A stretch of DNA of 64,000 nucleotides from Alphaproteobacteria bacterium MarineAlpha12_Bin1 (GTDB lineage Bacteria > Pseudomonadota > Alphaproteobacteria > UBA6615), in the NCBI GenBank assembly GCA_002937505.1, contig PTJY01000005.1, positions 1-64,000 of the forward strand. The letters are read 5' to 3'. Each line of letters opens with the position of its first letter. Position 1 is the stretch's first letter. This document shows, piece after piece, positions 10,220 to 23,061 of the stretch. Below the pieces are notes generated by a model that saw only the letters and a list, made by a program, of their open reading frames with translations, made no database searches and was not told the origin of the DNA. Made by a program: the position numbers and the translations under genes.

Positions 10220-10681
10220 ATGAGAATTAGTATAGTGGCAATAGGCCGAGCCCGGATGGGTTCTGAGGCAAAGCTTTTTCAGTATTATTCTGATAAACTG
10301 TCGATGTGGCAAATGTCACTTATTGAAAAAGAAGTTCGGAAGCAGGTCGCCCCTAATAAGACTATCAGTGCTGAAGGAGACTTGATATCAAGAGCAATTT
10401 CCAAAAACTCTTTTATAATAGCTATGGATGAGAAAGGGAAACAAGTAACTAGCAGAGAATTTGCTAAAATACTCTCTCGTCAAAAAGATATTGGATGCGG
10501 AGAGGTGGCTTTTTTAATAGGTGGCGCTGATGGTTTGTCACCAACTTTGATTAAAAGGGCTGATCTGGTTCTATCACTTGGTCAACTAACTTGGCCACAT
10601 CTTATGGCGAGAGTTCTGTTGATAGAACAAATATATCGAGCTCAACAGATTATAATGGGGCATCCATACCATCGTGATTAG
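10220..10681 (+). CDS. rlmH: 23S rRNA pseudouridine1915 N3-methyltransferase
   Basis: FLIGGADGLSP...LTWPHLMARVLLIEQIYRAQQIIMGHPYHRD. Confidence 0.95.
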   Translation: MRISIVAIGRARMGSEAKLFQYYSDKLSMWQMSLIEKEVRKQVAPNKTISAEGDLISRAISKNSFIIAMDEKGKQVTSREFAKILSRQKDIGCGEVAFLIGGADGLSPTLIKRADLVLSLGQLTWPHLMARVLLIEQIYRAQQIIMGHPYHRD

Positions 10682-10745
10682 TTACGACATTTAGAGCTAG
10701 TTACTTTATATATCAAGAAGGTAATTTGATTTAGTGGGATTTATC

Positions 10746-11387
10746 ATGAATAAATTAATTCTATTAAGACACGGTCAAAGTAAGTGGAATTTAGAAAATA
10801 GATTTACTGGTTGGCATGATGTTGATCTGACCCCTCAGGGTGAAAATGAGGCCATGAAAGCTGGTCTTTTAATAAAAGATGTTATCCTAGATAGAGTTTA
10901 TACATCAACCTTGAAACGTGCACGCCGAACTGCACAGATAGCTCTTGAAAAGGCTGAGATTTCTGGCGCTAATGTTAATAATATAAAACAAGATGGACGT
11001 TGGTGTTTATTTGAGTATGAAGAGTTACGTGAACGTGACTACGGTGATTTAGTGGGTTTAAACAAAGCAGAGACAGCAGAAAAATATGGCAAAGAACAAG
11101 TTCACTTGTGGCGTCGTGGTTATGAGGTTAGGCCTCCGTCAGGAGAAAGTCTGGCAGATGTGGTGAATCGTGTTCGTCCGTTTTTTGAGGACGAGATATG
11201 GCCGCAGGTTTTATCAGGTAAGAACATTTTGGTTGCAGCACATGGGAATAGCCTAAGAGCTGTGCTGGTTATAATTGGAGAATATGATCAAAAAGATATT
11301 CCCAATATTGAACTACCAACCGGACGACCACTTGTCTTCGAACTTGAAAAAGGGATGAAGAAAAATCATTATTATTTAGGGGAGTAA
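10746..11387 (+). CDS. gpmA: 2,3-bisphosphoglycerate-dependent phosphoglycerate mutase
   Basis: MNKLILLRHGQSKWNLENRFTGWHDVDLTPQGENEA. Confidence 0.95.
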   Translation: MNKLILLRHGQSKWNLENRFTGWHDVDLTPQGENEAMKAGLLIKDVILDRVYTSTLKRARRTAQIALEKAEISGANVNNIKQDGRWCLFEYEELRERDYGDLVGLNKAETAEKYGKEQVHLWRRGYEVRPPSGESLADVVNRVRPFFEDEIWPQVLSGKNILVAAHGNSLRAVLVIIGEYDQKDIPNIELPTGRPLVFELEKGMKKNHYYLGE

Positions 11388-11423
11388 GTTATTAAGCTAT
11401 TTAGTACATTAATTTATTTTTTC

Positions 11424-12665
11424 TTGCCAATAATATTTTTGTTGATAAATCTGGCGGAACTAAATGCTGCTGAGGAATTAGAAAAAGCGCGTGAGAAGTT
11501 ACAAAATGTACGCAACCTTTTAGAAGACGATAATAAAAAAAATAAAACATTAGGTAAAAAAGTAGCTCATCAGTCAAAAAAACTGAGGGAGTTAAAAAAG
11601 AAATTGAGAAATGTGGGAGGTAAGGCTCAAAAATATGAAGCAAAAATTTCTCTTCTTGATTCTGAGATCGAAAAATTAATCCTTGCAAGAAAAGAAAAAT
11701 ATAGGAACCTCAAAACGGGTAAAGACAACCTAAAGACTTCGATAGGGGCTATACAGCGTATGTCTCTGAGGCCTGTAACAGCCGTTATGATTAGGGCTGA
11801 AGATATAAAGGATATGATGCACGGTGGATTCTTGCTACGGACAATTATTCCCAGAATTCAATTAGAAATAGATCGGTTAGAAAAGCAGCTCTATAATATA
11901 AATTCATTGCAAGCCATATTGACTGGTAAAATAGCCAAGCAAAGGCTTCTCAGAGAAGCGTTGGTCATAGAGCAAAAAAAACTTTCTAGTCTGGTGGCAG
12001 CGAATAAAAATATATTAGTAAGAACAAACAGGAAAAGAAGTGAAATTGAAAAAAGAATAGCTAAATTAACTATTAGTGCAAAATCTTTAAATGAATTAAT
12101 AGTAAGACTAAATGAAATCGAAGAGTTGTCACCTAATTATAGTCCTAGACGGTTGAATCAATTGGATAACCCTGAAAACACATTTCTTGGCCTTAAAAAA
12201 ACTAAAATTTCATTAGCACAGGGAAGATTAACACGCCCAGTAGAAGGTCTATTAATTCAGGAATTTGGAGTCGAGACCTCTGCTGGTGGAAAAACTCGGG
12301 GGTTAATTTGGGAGATAAGAAGAGAAGCGGTTATAGTCTCTCCTTGGGGAGGAAAAATTGTGTACTCTGGTTATTTTAGAAGTTTCGGACAGATTTTGAT
12401 TATCAATCATGGTGAAGGATACCATTCTTTAATCTCTGGCTTAAAAACTTCATTTGTCGAAATAGATCAGTGGGTGTTAAGAGGTGAACCTCTTGGTTTA
12501 GCTGGTATAATAATTTCTAAAGATTCTTTTGCAATAAATCAGGATTCAGAATCGCAATTAAATAAACAACAGCGTACAACTCTATATGTTGAGTTTCGTA
12601 AACACGGACAACCAATAAACCCCTTGCCTTGGATGGCAGCTAGGAATAACAGGATTAATGGATAA
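11424..12665 (+). CDS. envC: Murein hydrolase activator EnvC-like (coiled coil plus M23 domain)
   Basis: Coiled coil followed by degenerate LytM domain; upstream of ctpA. Confidence 0.85.
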   Translation: MPIIFLLINLAELNAAEELEKAREKLQNVRNLLEDDNKKNKTLGKKVAHQSKKLRELKKKLRNVGGKAQKYEAKISLLDSEIEKLILARKEKYRNLKTGKDNLKTSIGAIQRMSLRPVTAVMIRAEDIKDMMHGGFLLRTIIPRIQLEIDRLEKQLYNINSLQAILTGKIAKQRLLREALVIEQKKLSSLVAANKNILVRTNRKRSEIEKRIAKLTISAKSLNELIVRLNEIEELSPNYSPRRLNQLDNPENTFLGLKKTKISLAQGRLTRPVEGLLIQEFGVETSAGGKTRGLIWEIRREAVIVSPWGGKIVYSGYFRSFGQILIINHGEGYHSLISGLKTSFVEIDQWVLRGEPLGLAGIIISKDSFAINQDSESQLNKQQRTTLYVEFRKHGQPINPLPWMAARNNRING

Positions 12666-13930
12666 TGCGTTATTTACCCAAGTTGATCTTTTTTGTGCTT
12701 CTATCAGTGAACTTGCTCTTATTTCTACCTTCTCAAGCAAATGAAGACACCTATCGCCAGCTAGAGCTTTTTGGAGACATATTTGAGCGGGTTAAAACCC
12801 ATTATGTGGAACCAACTGATGACCAGAAATTGATAGAGTCCGCCATAAATGGCATGTTGCAGTCTCTAGACCCCCATTCAAGTTACCTTAATGAAGATAG
12901 TTTTCGAGACATGAAAGTGCAGACACGTGGAGAGTTTGGAGGGCTTGGCATTGAGGTTACATTAGAGCAGGGGTATGTAAGGGTTGTTTCTCCAATTGAT
13001 GGAACACCTGCTGCTAGAGCTGGTATTGAATCAGGTGATTTAATCACTCATTTAGATGGTAAATCAATCCTGGGCCTGAGCCTTTCAGACGCAGTAAAAA
13101 AAATGCGTGGACGTGTGGGATCAAAAATTAAATTAACAATAGCTCGGAAGGATACGGATCCATTCGATGTTACGATTACAAGGGATGTTATTAAAATCCA
13201 ATCAGTAAAATCCCGTATTGAAGACAATATAGGTTACTTAAGAATTACTACCTTTAATGAAAAAGCATATAGCGGACTATCTCGGGAGGTTTCAAAAATC
13301 CAAAATAAGTTGGGTGATAAAATGGTGGGGCTAGTTTTAGATTTAAGACGCAATCCAGGAGGCTTGCTGAGCCAGGCCATTAAAGTGACTGATGCGTTTT
13401 TAGAACGCGGTGAAATAGTGTCTACCCGCGGCAGGGAAGGAAAGAGGTCTCAAAGATATAATGCCAGACCCGGGGATTTGATTGATGGTTTGCCAATGGT
13501 TGTGTTGATAAATGGTGGTTCTGCGTCTGCATCTGAAATAGTTGCGGGCGCGTTACAGGATCATAGAAGAGCTGTAATTATGGGCACGCAATCTTTTGGA
13601 AAAGGCTCTGTGCAGACTATCATGCCTATACCCAATCATGGAGCAGTAAGACTGACAACGGCGGCTTACTTTACTCCCAGTGGCAGATCTATTCAAAAGA
13701 AGGGTGTTACACCAGACATAGAAGTTAAGCAGGCAAAAATTAAAACCTCTAATAAGACCCCCCAGATGCGCGAGAAAGATCTACGAAATGCTCGTGATGT
13801 GGAAGATAATAAATCTGGAGATGCTAGCACTAATAGAAAAACATTTGACCCGGATGACTACCAACTTTTGAGAGCTGTCGATCTCCTTAAAGGGATCAAA
13901 CTATATAATATTAGAATTGACCATAAATAA
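12665..13930 (+). CDS. ctpA: Carboxyl-terminal processing protease (S41)
   Basis: PDZ domain; GGSASASEIVAGALQDHRRAVIMGTQSFGKGSVQT. Confidence 0.95.
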   Translation: MRYLPKLIFFVLLSVNLLLFLPSQANEDTYRQLELFGDIFERVKTHYVEPTDDQKLIESAINGMLQSLDPHSSYLNEDSFRDMKVQTRGEFGGLGIEVTLEQGYVRVVSPIDGTPAARAGIESGDLITHLDGKSILGLSLSDAVKKMRGRVGSKIKLTIARKDTDPFDVTITRDVIKIQSVKSRIEDNIGYLRITTFNEKAYSGLSREVSKIQNKLGDKMVGLVLDLRRNPGGLLSQAIKVTDAFLERGEIVSTRGREGKRSQRYNARPGDLIDGLPMVVLINGGSASASEIVAGALQDHRRAVIMGTQSFGKGSVQTIMPIPNHGAVRLTTAAYFTPSGRSIQKKGVTPDIEVKQAKIKTSNKTPQMREKDLRNARDVEDNKSGDASTNRKTFDPDDYQLLRAVDLLKGIKLYNIRIDHK

Positions 13931-13941
13931 TAATATTTGAA

Positions 13942-14442
13942 TTGATGGCTATTAGAACAACATCTCCTGATATTAATGAATATCGTTTGTGTGCTGGAAT
14001 TATGCTTTTTAATGAAAGTGGGCTAGTCTGGACTGGAAAAAGGACAGACAATCATAATTCTTGGCAAATGCCGCAAGGTGGGATTGATAAAGGCGAGACC
14101 CCAACTTCGGCTGCATATAGGGAGTTATACGAAGAAACAGGATGTCACAATGTTGAGCTACTGGACCAAACTGATGATTGGCTCTTATACGACCTTCCTC
14201 AGACTTTAGCTAAAAGAAGTTGGGGAGGAAAATTTCGAGGTCAGGCTCAAAAATGGTTTGCGTTTTATTTTAAGGGTTACGATGAAGAGTTTGACCTGTC
14301 TAAGTCTGAAAAACCCGAGTTCAAAGAGTGGAAATGGACCAAATTACGTGAATTAGAGGGATTAATAGTAGACTTTAAGCGACCAGTTTACCAACTTGTT
14401 GTATCCGAATTTAGTTACATTTCAGACAATCTGTCAAACTGA
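13942..14442 (+). CDS. rppH: RNA pyrophosphohydrolase (Nudix)
   Basis: WQMPQGGIDKGETPTSAAYRELYEETG. Confidence 0.93.
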   Translation: MMAIRTTSPDINEYRLCAGIMLFNESGLVWTGKRTDNHNSWQMPQGGIDKGETPTSAAYRELYEETGCHNVELLDQTDDWLLYDLPQTLAKRSWGGKFRGQAQKWFAFYFKGYDEEFDLSKSEKPEFKEWKWTKLRELEGLIVDFKRPVYQLVVSEFSYISDNLSN

Positions 14443-14500
14443 TTAATCCGAATCTTACAAAGATCGAATAAAATAAGTGAAAAGCATCGATAGTTATTTT

Positions 14501-15328
14501 TTAATGAGCGGGAGACGTTCTCTGATTGGCCTTTGAATTAAGAAAAATGCAGGCAGCTTTTGCTGCTAAGCCAGCAAGCCTAGCGTGAGGTTTTAGTCCT
14601 ACAGCCTTAAAAATCAATGTTATTCCTCTTTCAACGTGATGAGGTCGATAGAATCCATAGGCACGAGACATATAAGCCCGAACACATTTACGCCGGTCGT
14701 AATCTTCACCAGTATTATTAGCTGCATAATACGCATATGCTAATTCGTCATCTTCGCTCTCGCTAATTCTACTAATACCAACAATTATGCGCCGAATAAC
14801 TCCCAACTTCTCAATTTTACGATATCGAACCATATGACTATAAAAAAGCTTGTAATGACGTATTTCGTCACGGGCTATATTTCGACAAATTTCTTCTAAA
14901 ACAGGATCATTCGTGGCTTCACCCAAGGCATTATAATATGAAGATGTGCCTACCTCGACCATACATCGCGCCACTAACTCACCACAACGTGAGCCTCTTA
15001 CAGATTTTTTTGTATTAGTCGGGAGAGTTATTTTAGAACTAAAATCTTCGAAACGTTTATCAAAATCGAATTCGGGGTCGGCCAATTTGGCCCACTTGGC
15101 AAGGGCCTTGCCATGTTGAACTTCTTCCTCTCCCCATCTTTTCGCTGCGTTCTGAAAATCTGGGTCATCATGAAAAACGCTACTAAGATAGTCAGCATAA
15201 GTTGCGCCATTATTCTCAACTAAAGCCGCCCCTTTAACTACACGCAACATTTCTTGGTCAACCGCAGATGGGTCAAATTTGTCCCAGGAAATATCGTCGA
15301 GTGTCCAATGTTTGGGATATTCCGTCAT
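14501..15328 (-). CDS. Ferritin-like domain protein
   Basis: Repeated ExxH-type helices (GEEEVQHGKAL; ARDEIRHYKLFYSHM). Confidence 0.7.
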   Translation of the reverse strand: MTEYPKHWTLDDISWDKFDPSAVDQEMLRVVKGAALVENNGATYADYLSSVFHDDPDFQNAAKRWGEEEVQHGKALAKWAKLADPEFDFDKRFEDFSSKITLPTNTKKSVRGSRCGELVARCMVEVGTSSYYNALGEATNDPVLEEICRNIARDEIRHYKLFYSHMVRYRKIEKLGVIRRIIVGISRISESEDDELAYAYYAANNTGEDYDRRKCVRAYMSRAYGFYRPHHVERGITLIFKAVGLKPHARLAGLAAKAACIFLNSKANQRTSPAH

Positions 15329-15541
15329 CGAATTATCTTTTTGCCTTCTTAATTCTAAAACAGTTAAATCTTCAATCTCTAATCCAGATAAGACGTAATT
15401 GTACTTCTAGCAATCCCGAAGGTTAAAACAGGTTAGCACCCAAGCTTAGTGTAGCCTAATAAATAATGATTATAATAGCGAAAAATTACTGTCTGATGAA
15501 AGTAGGAATTTGGTTAAATATTACCCAAATCTAGTAGAATT

Positions 15542-15961
15542 TCATTGATAAACAGGAGAATCCAGAGCTTTCAGCTTAGCTCGGGCTATTTCGGCGTTTG
15601 TTTTTGCTGTTTTTTGATCAGAGGGTTCGTTATTTCTATCAATTTCTTCAAGACACTCTTTTAGCTCTGTTTCTACAAGCGTTCTGTCAATCTCGTCTAC
15701 AGGTAGGGCTATTTCAGCTAATACAGTGCATCGGTCTCCGGTAACTTCTGAAAAACCACCAGCCACAAATATTTTAGTGGTGATTGTTCCTTCAACGTAA
15801 GTGTTTATAACCCCAGGTCGGACACTAGATATCATCGGTGAATGTCCAGGAAGAACACCAAAATCACCTTCTGAGCCCGGAACGACAACCATGTTCACTT
15901 CTTCAGATAATACTAATCGCTCGGGGGATACTAGTTCAAATTTCACTTTTGATTCAGACAT
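15542..15961 (-). CDS. atpC: F1F0 ATP synthase epsilon subunit
   Basis: MSESKVKFELVSPERLVLSEEVNMVVVPGSEGDFGVLPGHSPM. Confidence 0.95.
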   Translation of the reverse strand: MSESKVKFELVSPERLVLSEEVNMVVVPGSEGDFGVLPGHSPMISSVRPGVINTYVEGTITTKIFVAGGFSEVTGDRCTVLAEIALPVDEIDRTLVETELKECLEEIDRNNEPSDQKTAKTNAEIARAKLKALDSPVYQ

Positions 15962-15972
15962 TTACAAATCAC

Positions 15973-17394
<1,422 letters not shown>

Positions 17395-17433
17395 CTATTT
17401 TCTCCTGCCCTAGCTAGTTGTTCTAGATCACGG

Positions 17434-18345
17434 CTATAAAGCTTCTGCGCCGGAAATAATTTCAATTAATTCTTTGGTAATAAATGCCTGTCTGGTTCTA
17501 TTATAGTTAATCGTTAACTGGTCAATGAGGTCCCCTGCATTTCGTGTTGCGTTGTCCATAGCTGCCATACGAGCTCCTTGCTCAGAGGCAAAAGATTCCA
17601 GCATTGCACGAAAAACTTGAATTGACATATTTTTTGGAAGAAGCTCTGCAAGAATAGCATTCTCTTCAGGCTCGTATTCATAGGAGACAGGTGTTTCGTC
17701 AGTTTGATTATCTTGGATTGTTGTCTCTGAGTTTTCATCAGAAGATGAATTTAATGAAAAAGGGATAAGTTGCTGGGGGGTGACTATCTGTGTAAGAGCG
17801 GATTCGAAACGATTATAAACTATCGTGCAGACGTCAAATTCATTGTTTTCGTACATAGTAGTTATTCTTGCGGCAATCTCGGCAGCTGTATTAAACAAGG
17901 GGGCAGGCTTGGCTGTATCCTCAATAGTGTCTATGATTTTTTCGCCAAATTCTGATCTTAAAATTCCCTGTCCCTTTCGGCCTACAATCAATAGCTTTAC
18001 GGTTTTTCCTTCATTGGTTAATTTGTTAACCTGTTGCCTTGTCCAGCGTCCTATATTTGTATTGAAACCGCCGCATAGACCACGGTCAGTAGTCATAACA
18101 ACGATGAGGTGAGCCTCATCTTTTCCTGTTCCTGCTAATAGTTTGGGCGCGCTCGAGATATCGCTAACGCTAGCGGCAACAGAACCAAGCATTCGTTCCA
18201 TTCTTTCGGCATAAGGTCTAGCTGCTTCAGCTTGTTCTTGTGCGCGCCTTAATTTTGCGGCAGCCACCATTTTCATTGCGGAAGTTATTCTTTGGGTCGA
18301 TTTAACCGAAGCTATACGGACCCTTAGATCTTTTAAGTTTGCCAT
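17434..18345 (-). CDS. atpG: F1F0 ATP synthase gamma subunit
   Basis: [36 protein letters not shown]. Confidence 0.97.
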   Translation of the reverse strand: MANLKDLRVRIASVKSTQRITSAMKMVAAAKLRRAQEQAEAARPYAERMERMLGSVAASVSDISSAPKLLAGTGKDEAHLIVVMTTDRGLCGGFNTNIGRWTRQQVNKLTNEGKTVKLLIVGRKGQGILRSEFGEKIIDTIEDTAKPAPLFNTAAEIAARITTMYENNEFDVCTIVYNRFESALTQIVTPQQLIPFSLNSSSDENSETTIQDNQTDETPVSYEYEPEENAILAELLPKNMSIQVFRAMLESFASEQGARMAAMDNATRNAGDLIDQLTINYNRTRQAFITKELIEIISGAEAL

Positions 18346-18378
18346 CTTTAATTTGGTCCGTCGTTTACTCTAATAATC

Positions 18379-19908
18379 CTAGGCAAAAGTTTTTACAAAA
18401 TCTGAAACTGCTTGATCAAGCTTAGCATCTGTAGATTCATCTAGATCGCCTGTTTCTTTTATTGCATTTATGATTTCTGGGTGACTGGAGCGTATATGTT
18501 CAAGCAGTTGACTCTCAAATCTATTAATTTGATTTACTTCAATTGCGTCAAGGTGGCCCCTTACACCTGAAAATATAGCTATCACTTGATCTTCAACTGA
18601 CATTGGTGAGTATTGCGGCTGTTTCAGTAATTCTGTTAGCCTTTCGCCACGTGCCAGCAGTCGTTGTGTTACCTGATCAAGATCGGAAGCAAATTGGGAG
18701 AAGGCTTCCATCTCTCTATACTGAGCTAGTTCTAACTTTATAGTGCCGGCCACTTTCTTCATGGCTTTGGCTTGAGCTGCAGATCCAACACGACTGACCG
18801 ATAAGCCAACATTTATTGCTGGACGAACTCCTTTATAAAAGAGATCAGTTTCAAGAAAAATTTGACCATCAGTTATAGATATAACATTAGTTGGAATGTA
18901 TGCAGACACGTCATTTGCCTGTGTTTCAATGACTGGTAAGGCGGTTAAAGATCCGCCTCCGTTTGCGTCGCTCATTTTTGCCGCTCGTTCCAAAAGCCTT
19001 GAATGAACATAGAACACGTCACCAGGATATGCCTCTCGACCGGGCGGACGTCTGAGTAATAAGGACATTTGACGATAGGCAACAGCTTGCTTTGATAAAT
19101 CATCATAAATTATCACCGCATGCATACCATTATCGCGAAAATACTCACCTATTGCACATCCAACATATGGAGCGAGAAATTGTAGAGGAGCTGGTTCTGA
19201 AGCAGAAGCGGCAACAACAACAGTATAGTCCATTGCCCCTGATTCCTGAAGGGTTTTTACTACTTGTGCTACTGTTGATCGCTTCTGTCCAATAGCAACA
19301 TAGATACAATAAAGTTTTTTAGATTCGTCTCCGGAATCATTAATAGTTTTTTGATTTATAATGGTATCTATTGCGACGGCGGTTTTTCCTGTCTGTCGAT
19401 CACCAATAATCAATTCCCTTTGTCCTCGCCCAACCGGCACAAGTGAATCTAACGCCTTTAGACCTGTTTGCATCGGTTCAGAAACAGATTCTCTTGGGAT
19501 GATACCAGGAGCTTTGACTTCAACCAGCCTTCTTTCAGTTGATTCTACCGGTCCTGCACCATCAATAGGATTTCCCAAAGCATCTACAACGCGGCCAAGA
19601 AGACCTTTTCCAACTGGTACATCAACAATATCTCCAGTTCTTTTAACAGTGTCTCCTTCCTTGATATCTCGGTCATCACCAAAAATAACAATCCCTACGT
19701 TATCAGTTTCTAGGTTGAGCGTCATACCCTTAATTCCGCCAGGAAATTCTACCATTTCACCAGCTTGCACATTATCAAGGCCATAGACTCTTGCTACGCC
19801 ATCGCCAACTGATAAGACTTGTCCTATTTCAGACACATCCGAACCTGCGTCGAAATTTGCGATCTGATCTTTTAATATCGCTGAAATTTCTGCTGCACGT
19901 ATTTCCAT
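18379..19908 (-). CDS. atpA: F1F0 ATP synthase alpha subunit
   Basis: [19 protein letters not shown]. Confidence 0.98.
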   Translation of the reverse strand: MEIRAAEISAILKDQIANFDAGSDVSEIGQVLSVGDGVARVYGLDNVQAGEMVEFPGGIKGMTLNLETDNVGIVIFGDDRDIKEGDTVKRTGDIVDVPVGKGLLGRVVDALGNPIDGAGPVESTERRLVEVKAPGIIPRESVSEPMQTGLKALDSLVPVGRGQRELIIGDRQTGKTAVAIDTIINQKTINDSGDESKKLYCIYVAIGQKRSTVAQVVKTLQESGAMDYTVVVAASASEPAPLQFLAPYVGCAIGEYFRDNGMHAVIIYDDLSKQAVAYRQMSLLLRRPPGREAYPGDVFYVHSRLLERAAKMSDANGGGSLTALPVIETQANDVSAYIPTNVISITDGQIFLETDLFYKGVRPAINVGLSVSRVGSAAQAKAMKKVAGTIKLELAQYREMEAFSQFASDLDQVTQRLLARGERLTELLKQPQYSPMSVEDQVIAIFSGVRGHLDAIEVNQINRFESQLLEHIRSSHPEIINAIKETGDLDESTDAKLDQAVSDFVKTFA

Positions 19909-20468
19909 TACTGAGCCCCTTTCATGGCTAACTGCAGCCTTTGCAGTTTTGATTTAATTGATGCATCAATCATTTTCGAACCTATTTTAACCACTAGTCC
20001 ACCAATTAGAGAAGAATCAAGTTTAGCGTCCACTGTTACCTTACTACCTAAAGTATTTCGTATAACGTTAGTGATATCCTCTAATTGATGTTCATCTAGT
20101 TTTTTTGCCGATGTAACTTCCGCAGTTATTTCTCCTCTGCGATTAGCCAATTCTATAAGAAATGCTTTAATCATTGAAGGTAATATGAATAAGCGATTGT
20201 TCCTAGCAACAACGCCTATGAATTTTTGTGTCAGTTGATTTGCGCCCGCCTGTTCCAAGATATTCTGCATGGCCACAGCTTTATCATGCGAATCAATCAA
20301 AGGTGATCGAGTAGCCTTAGCTAGATCTTCACTCTCTTCAAGCATATTCTGTAGGTTTCTAAGATCTAAGGCAATATCATCCAAAACCCTACCTTCATCA
20401 GCTAGCTCATATATTGCTGCTGCGTAGCGCTCAGCAATTATGCTTATTTCACTTGATACCGATGCCAC
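19908..20468 (-). CDS. atpH: F1F0 ATP synthase delta subunit
   Basis: Delta-subunit family, position upstream of atpA. Confidence 0.93.
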   Translation of the reverse strand: MASVSSEISIIAERYAAAIYELADEGRVLDDIALDLRNLQNMLEESEDLAKATRSPLIDSHDKAVAMQNILEQAGANQLTQKFIGVVARNNRLFILPSMIKAFLIELANRRGEITAEVTSAKKLDEHQLEDITNVIRNTLGSKVTVDAKLDSSLIGGLVVKIGSKMIDASIKSKLQRLQLAMKGAQ

Positions 20469-20697
20469 TTTGACGGCCTCCTGATAATTTTAATTTATGG
20501 GTTTTTATGAAACCCTACCTCTTTATATTAAAGTTAAGCAAAAGACGCCCATAGACTATGAGATAGCAGCCAAATAGTCATAGGTTTGGTACCACAAGGC
20601 TTTACAGCTTGCAAGTTAGCGAGTCTTAGAAAAGGCTGGAATTCTAGGCTTTTAATAAGATATATTTTGGCGACATTTCGCCGCGCCATAAAAGAAC

Positions 20698-22938
20698 CTA
20701 CAAAAAGTTATAGGGATCAACGTCGATTCTTACTTTTACGTGAGAGGGAATGACTATTTTGGAGAACCAAGCTCTGATTAGTGATTGTAGAGACTCTTCC
20801 CGTGAGGTTTTGATTAGTAGTCTACGTCGGTGTTGCCCCCTTAGGAGCGAGAGAGGGGCTGGTGATGGGCCTAATATTCTAATTCCCGGTCCGGATGGAG
20901 CAGTTCGTCCAATTTCATTTGCCGTTTTATCTGCAGCCAAACTATTCTTGCTTGAAACGATAATGGCAGCAAGGCGTCCGTAGGGTGGCCATTCACCGAT
21001 TTTTCTGTTTTTTTCTTCTAATCTCATAAATGCTTCCCGGTCACCATGTGCCATAGCTAACATAACGGGGTGCTCGGGTTCATATGTTTGAACTATCACT
21101 CTTCCTGGCCTAGAAGCCCTCCCGGCTCTTCCAGCCACCTGATTAAGAACCTGAAAAGTCCTCTCGCTGGCACGTAAATCACCCCCACTCAGCCCTATGT
21201 CAGCATCTACTATGCCTACAAGAGTTAGATCAGGAAAATGATGTCCTTTGGCAACCATTTGAGTGCCAATTAAAATATCTAATTCTCTTGATTCGATTTT
21301 TTCTATTAGGTTTATTATTGAGTTATGGCTTTTAGTTGTGTCACTTGTCATCAAGCCAATCCGTGCTTTGGGCAGTAGTGATTTTACCTCTTCTGAAATC
21401 CGTTCCACACCAGGGCCACATGCAACCAATGAGCCGCTCGTATTGCATTTTGGACAGTTAATGTATGCCTTTGTTTGATAACTGCAGTGATGGCAAACTA
21501 ATTTATGATTAGCTCTGTGTTCAACCAGCCATGCGCTGCAGTGAGGACATTCAACTCTCTGACCGCACTTTCTGCACAAAGTTAGAGGGGCGTATCCTCT
21601 TCGGTTCAGATAAAGCAGAGATTGTTCGTTAGATTGCAAATTACTTATGAGAGCATTTCTAAGTTTTTGGCTTAAATAAATATTCACTGGTGTTTTTTCT
21701 TCACGCATATCTATAAAATCAATTTTAGGCGGTTGGGCACTTCCAAATCTTTCAGGAAGCTGAACACAGTTATATCGATTTTTGGCCACATTTATTCGGG
21801 TTTCTAGGGAAGGGGTAGCTGAGGCTAAGATTATTGGACAGACAACTAATTTGGCTCTCACTATAGCCATGTCACGAGCGTGATAAGAGACACCTTCCAT
21901 TTGTTTGTAGGCATCTTCATGCTCTTCATCAACAATTATGATACCTAGGTCGTTAAAGGGTAGATAAAGTGCCGATCTCGCACCAACGACCACACTGGCT
22001 TTGCCAGTTGAAACTGCTCTCCAGCCAGAGCGACGGCGCGATAAGCCAATATCTGAGTGCCATATTAATGGTTCACTACCAAATCTTCGTTTAAATCTCT
22101 GAAACCATTGTGGAGTAAGGGCAATTTCGGGAAGTAATATCAAAGCTTGACGTCCCCGTCGTAATGTCTCGGCGATAGCTTCAAAATAAACTTCTGTTTT
22201 GCCAGACCCTGTAACTCCGTCTAAAAGGGTGATAGAAAAGTTCTGATTGTTAATAATTTTGGTAAGATGATGTGCAGCTTTTTTCTGAGCAACTGTTAGA
22301 TTGATATTATAATGATCCGGATCAGGGGTTTTTATATCAATTTTTTGTAACTGCTCTGTCTTTTTTATTAATCCAGCTGATGCCAAACCATTTATTACGC
22401 TAATGCTCACGTTTGCCTGATCTCTTAATTCTCTCGCAGTTTTGAGAGCCCCATTATTTAGTATTTTAAAAACGCGTTCTCGAGCTGGCGTGGTTCTAAT
22501 TTTTTTAGTGTATTTAGTTTTCTGTATCTCAGCTGGGCTGTAAAAGGTCATCTTTTTTGGTGGATCGAAAGCTCCTTTGACATTTAAGGTCATACGGAGA
22601 ACTGCTCCCTGCGGAGCGATAGAATAAGCGGCCACCCAATCGATAAAGTCGACAAGACTTTCTTTTAGGCCTGGAAAATCTATTCGATCTATAACAGCTT
22701 TAATTTTTTCTGCGTCAACGTTATTTTGTGATTTACCCCAAACAACTCCTGTCATTACGCGTGAACCAAGTGGGACTGAAACGATGTCACCTCTTGTTAA
22801 TTTTAACCCATTGTTTATCTGATATTCATAGGGACCTGCGAGAGGCAATGGCAAAAGGACATCTACCCTTTCATCTATATTTTGAGGATCGAGGGTTGAG
22901 TCTTCCAGTGAGCTGGTAGTGGCATCAGAGCATTCCAT
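20698..22938 (-). CDS. priA: Primosomal protein N' (PriA helicase)
   Basis: LLDGVTGSGKTEVYFEAI, DEEHEDAYKQ, zinc-binding Cys motifs. Confidence 0.96.
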   Translation of the reverse strand: MECSDATTSSLEDSTLDPQNIDERVDVLLPLPLAGPYEYQINNGLKLTRGDIVSVPLGSRVMTGVVWGKSQNNVDAEKIKAVIDRIDFPGLKESLVDFIDWVAAYSIAPQGAVLRMTLNVKGAFDPPKKMTFYSPAEIQKTKYTKKIRTTPARERVFKILNNGALKTARELRDQANVSISVINGLASAGLIKKTEQLQKIDIKTPDPDHYNINLTVAQKKAAHHLTKIINNQNFSITLLDGVTGSGKTEVYFEAIAETLRRGRQALILLPEIALTPQWFQRFKRRFGSEPLIWHSDIGLSRRRSGWRAVSTGKASVVVGARSALYLPFNDLGIIIVDEEHEDAYKQMEGVSYHARDMAIVRAKLVVCPIILASATPSLETRINVAKNRYNCVQLPERFGSAQPPKIDFIDMREEKTPVNIYLSQKLRNALISNLQSNEQSLLYLNRRGYAPLTLCRKCGQRVECPHCSAWLVEHRANHKLVCHHCSYQTKAYINCPKCNTSGSLVACGPGVERISEEVKSLLPKARIGLMTSDTTKSHNSIINLIEKIESRELDILIGTQMVAKGHHFPDLTLVGIVDADIGLSGGDLRASERTFQVLNQVAGRAGRASRPGRVIVQTYEPEHPVMLAMAHGDREAFMRLEEKNRKIGEWPPYGRLAAIIVSSKNSLAADKTANEIGRTAPSGPGIRILGPSPAPLSLLRGQHRRRLLIKTSREESLQSLIRAWFSKIVIPSHVKVRIDVDPYNFL

Positions 22939-23061
22939 CAGTTACACTGTATTCATCGACTCGGAGTAGGCCAATGGTATATTTTAATAATGTTACACGA
23001 CCAGAATTATTAAAGGTGAAAATAATTTTCTGCGATTTTTGATGTATAGGACTGGAAAGAT

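Noticed and set aside
19092-19295. Numerous antisense small ORFs in the ATP synthase, sucCD and other operons
   Set aside because: Lie opposite strongly conserved genes, no motifs; expected chance ORFs.
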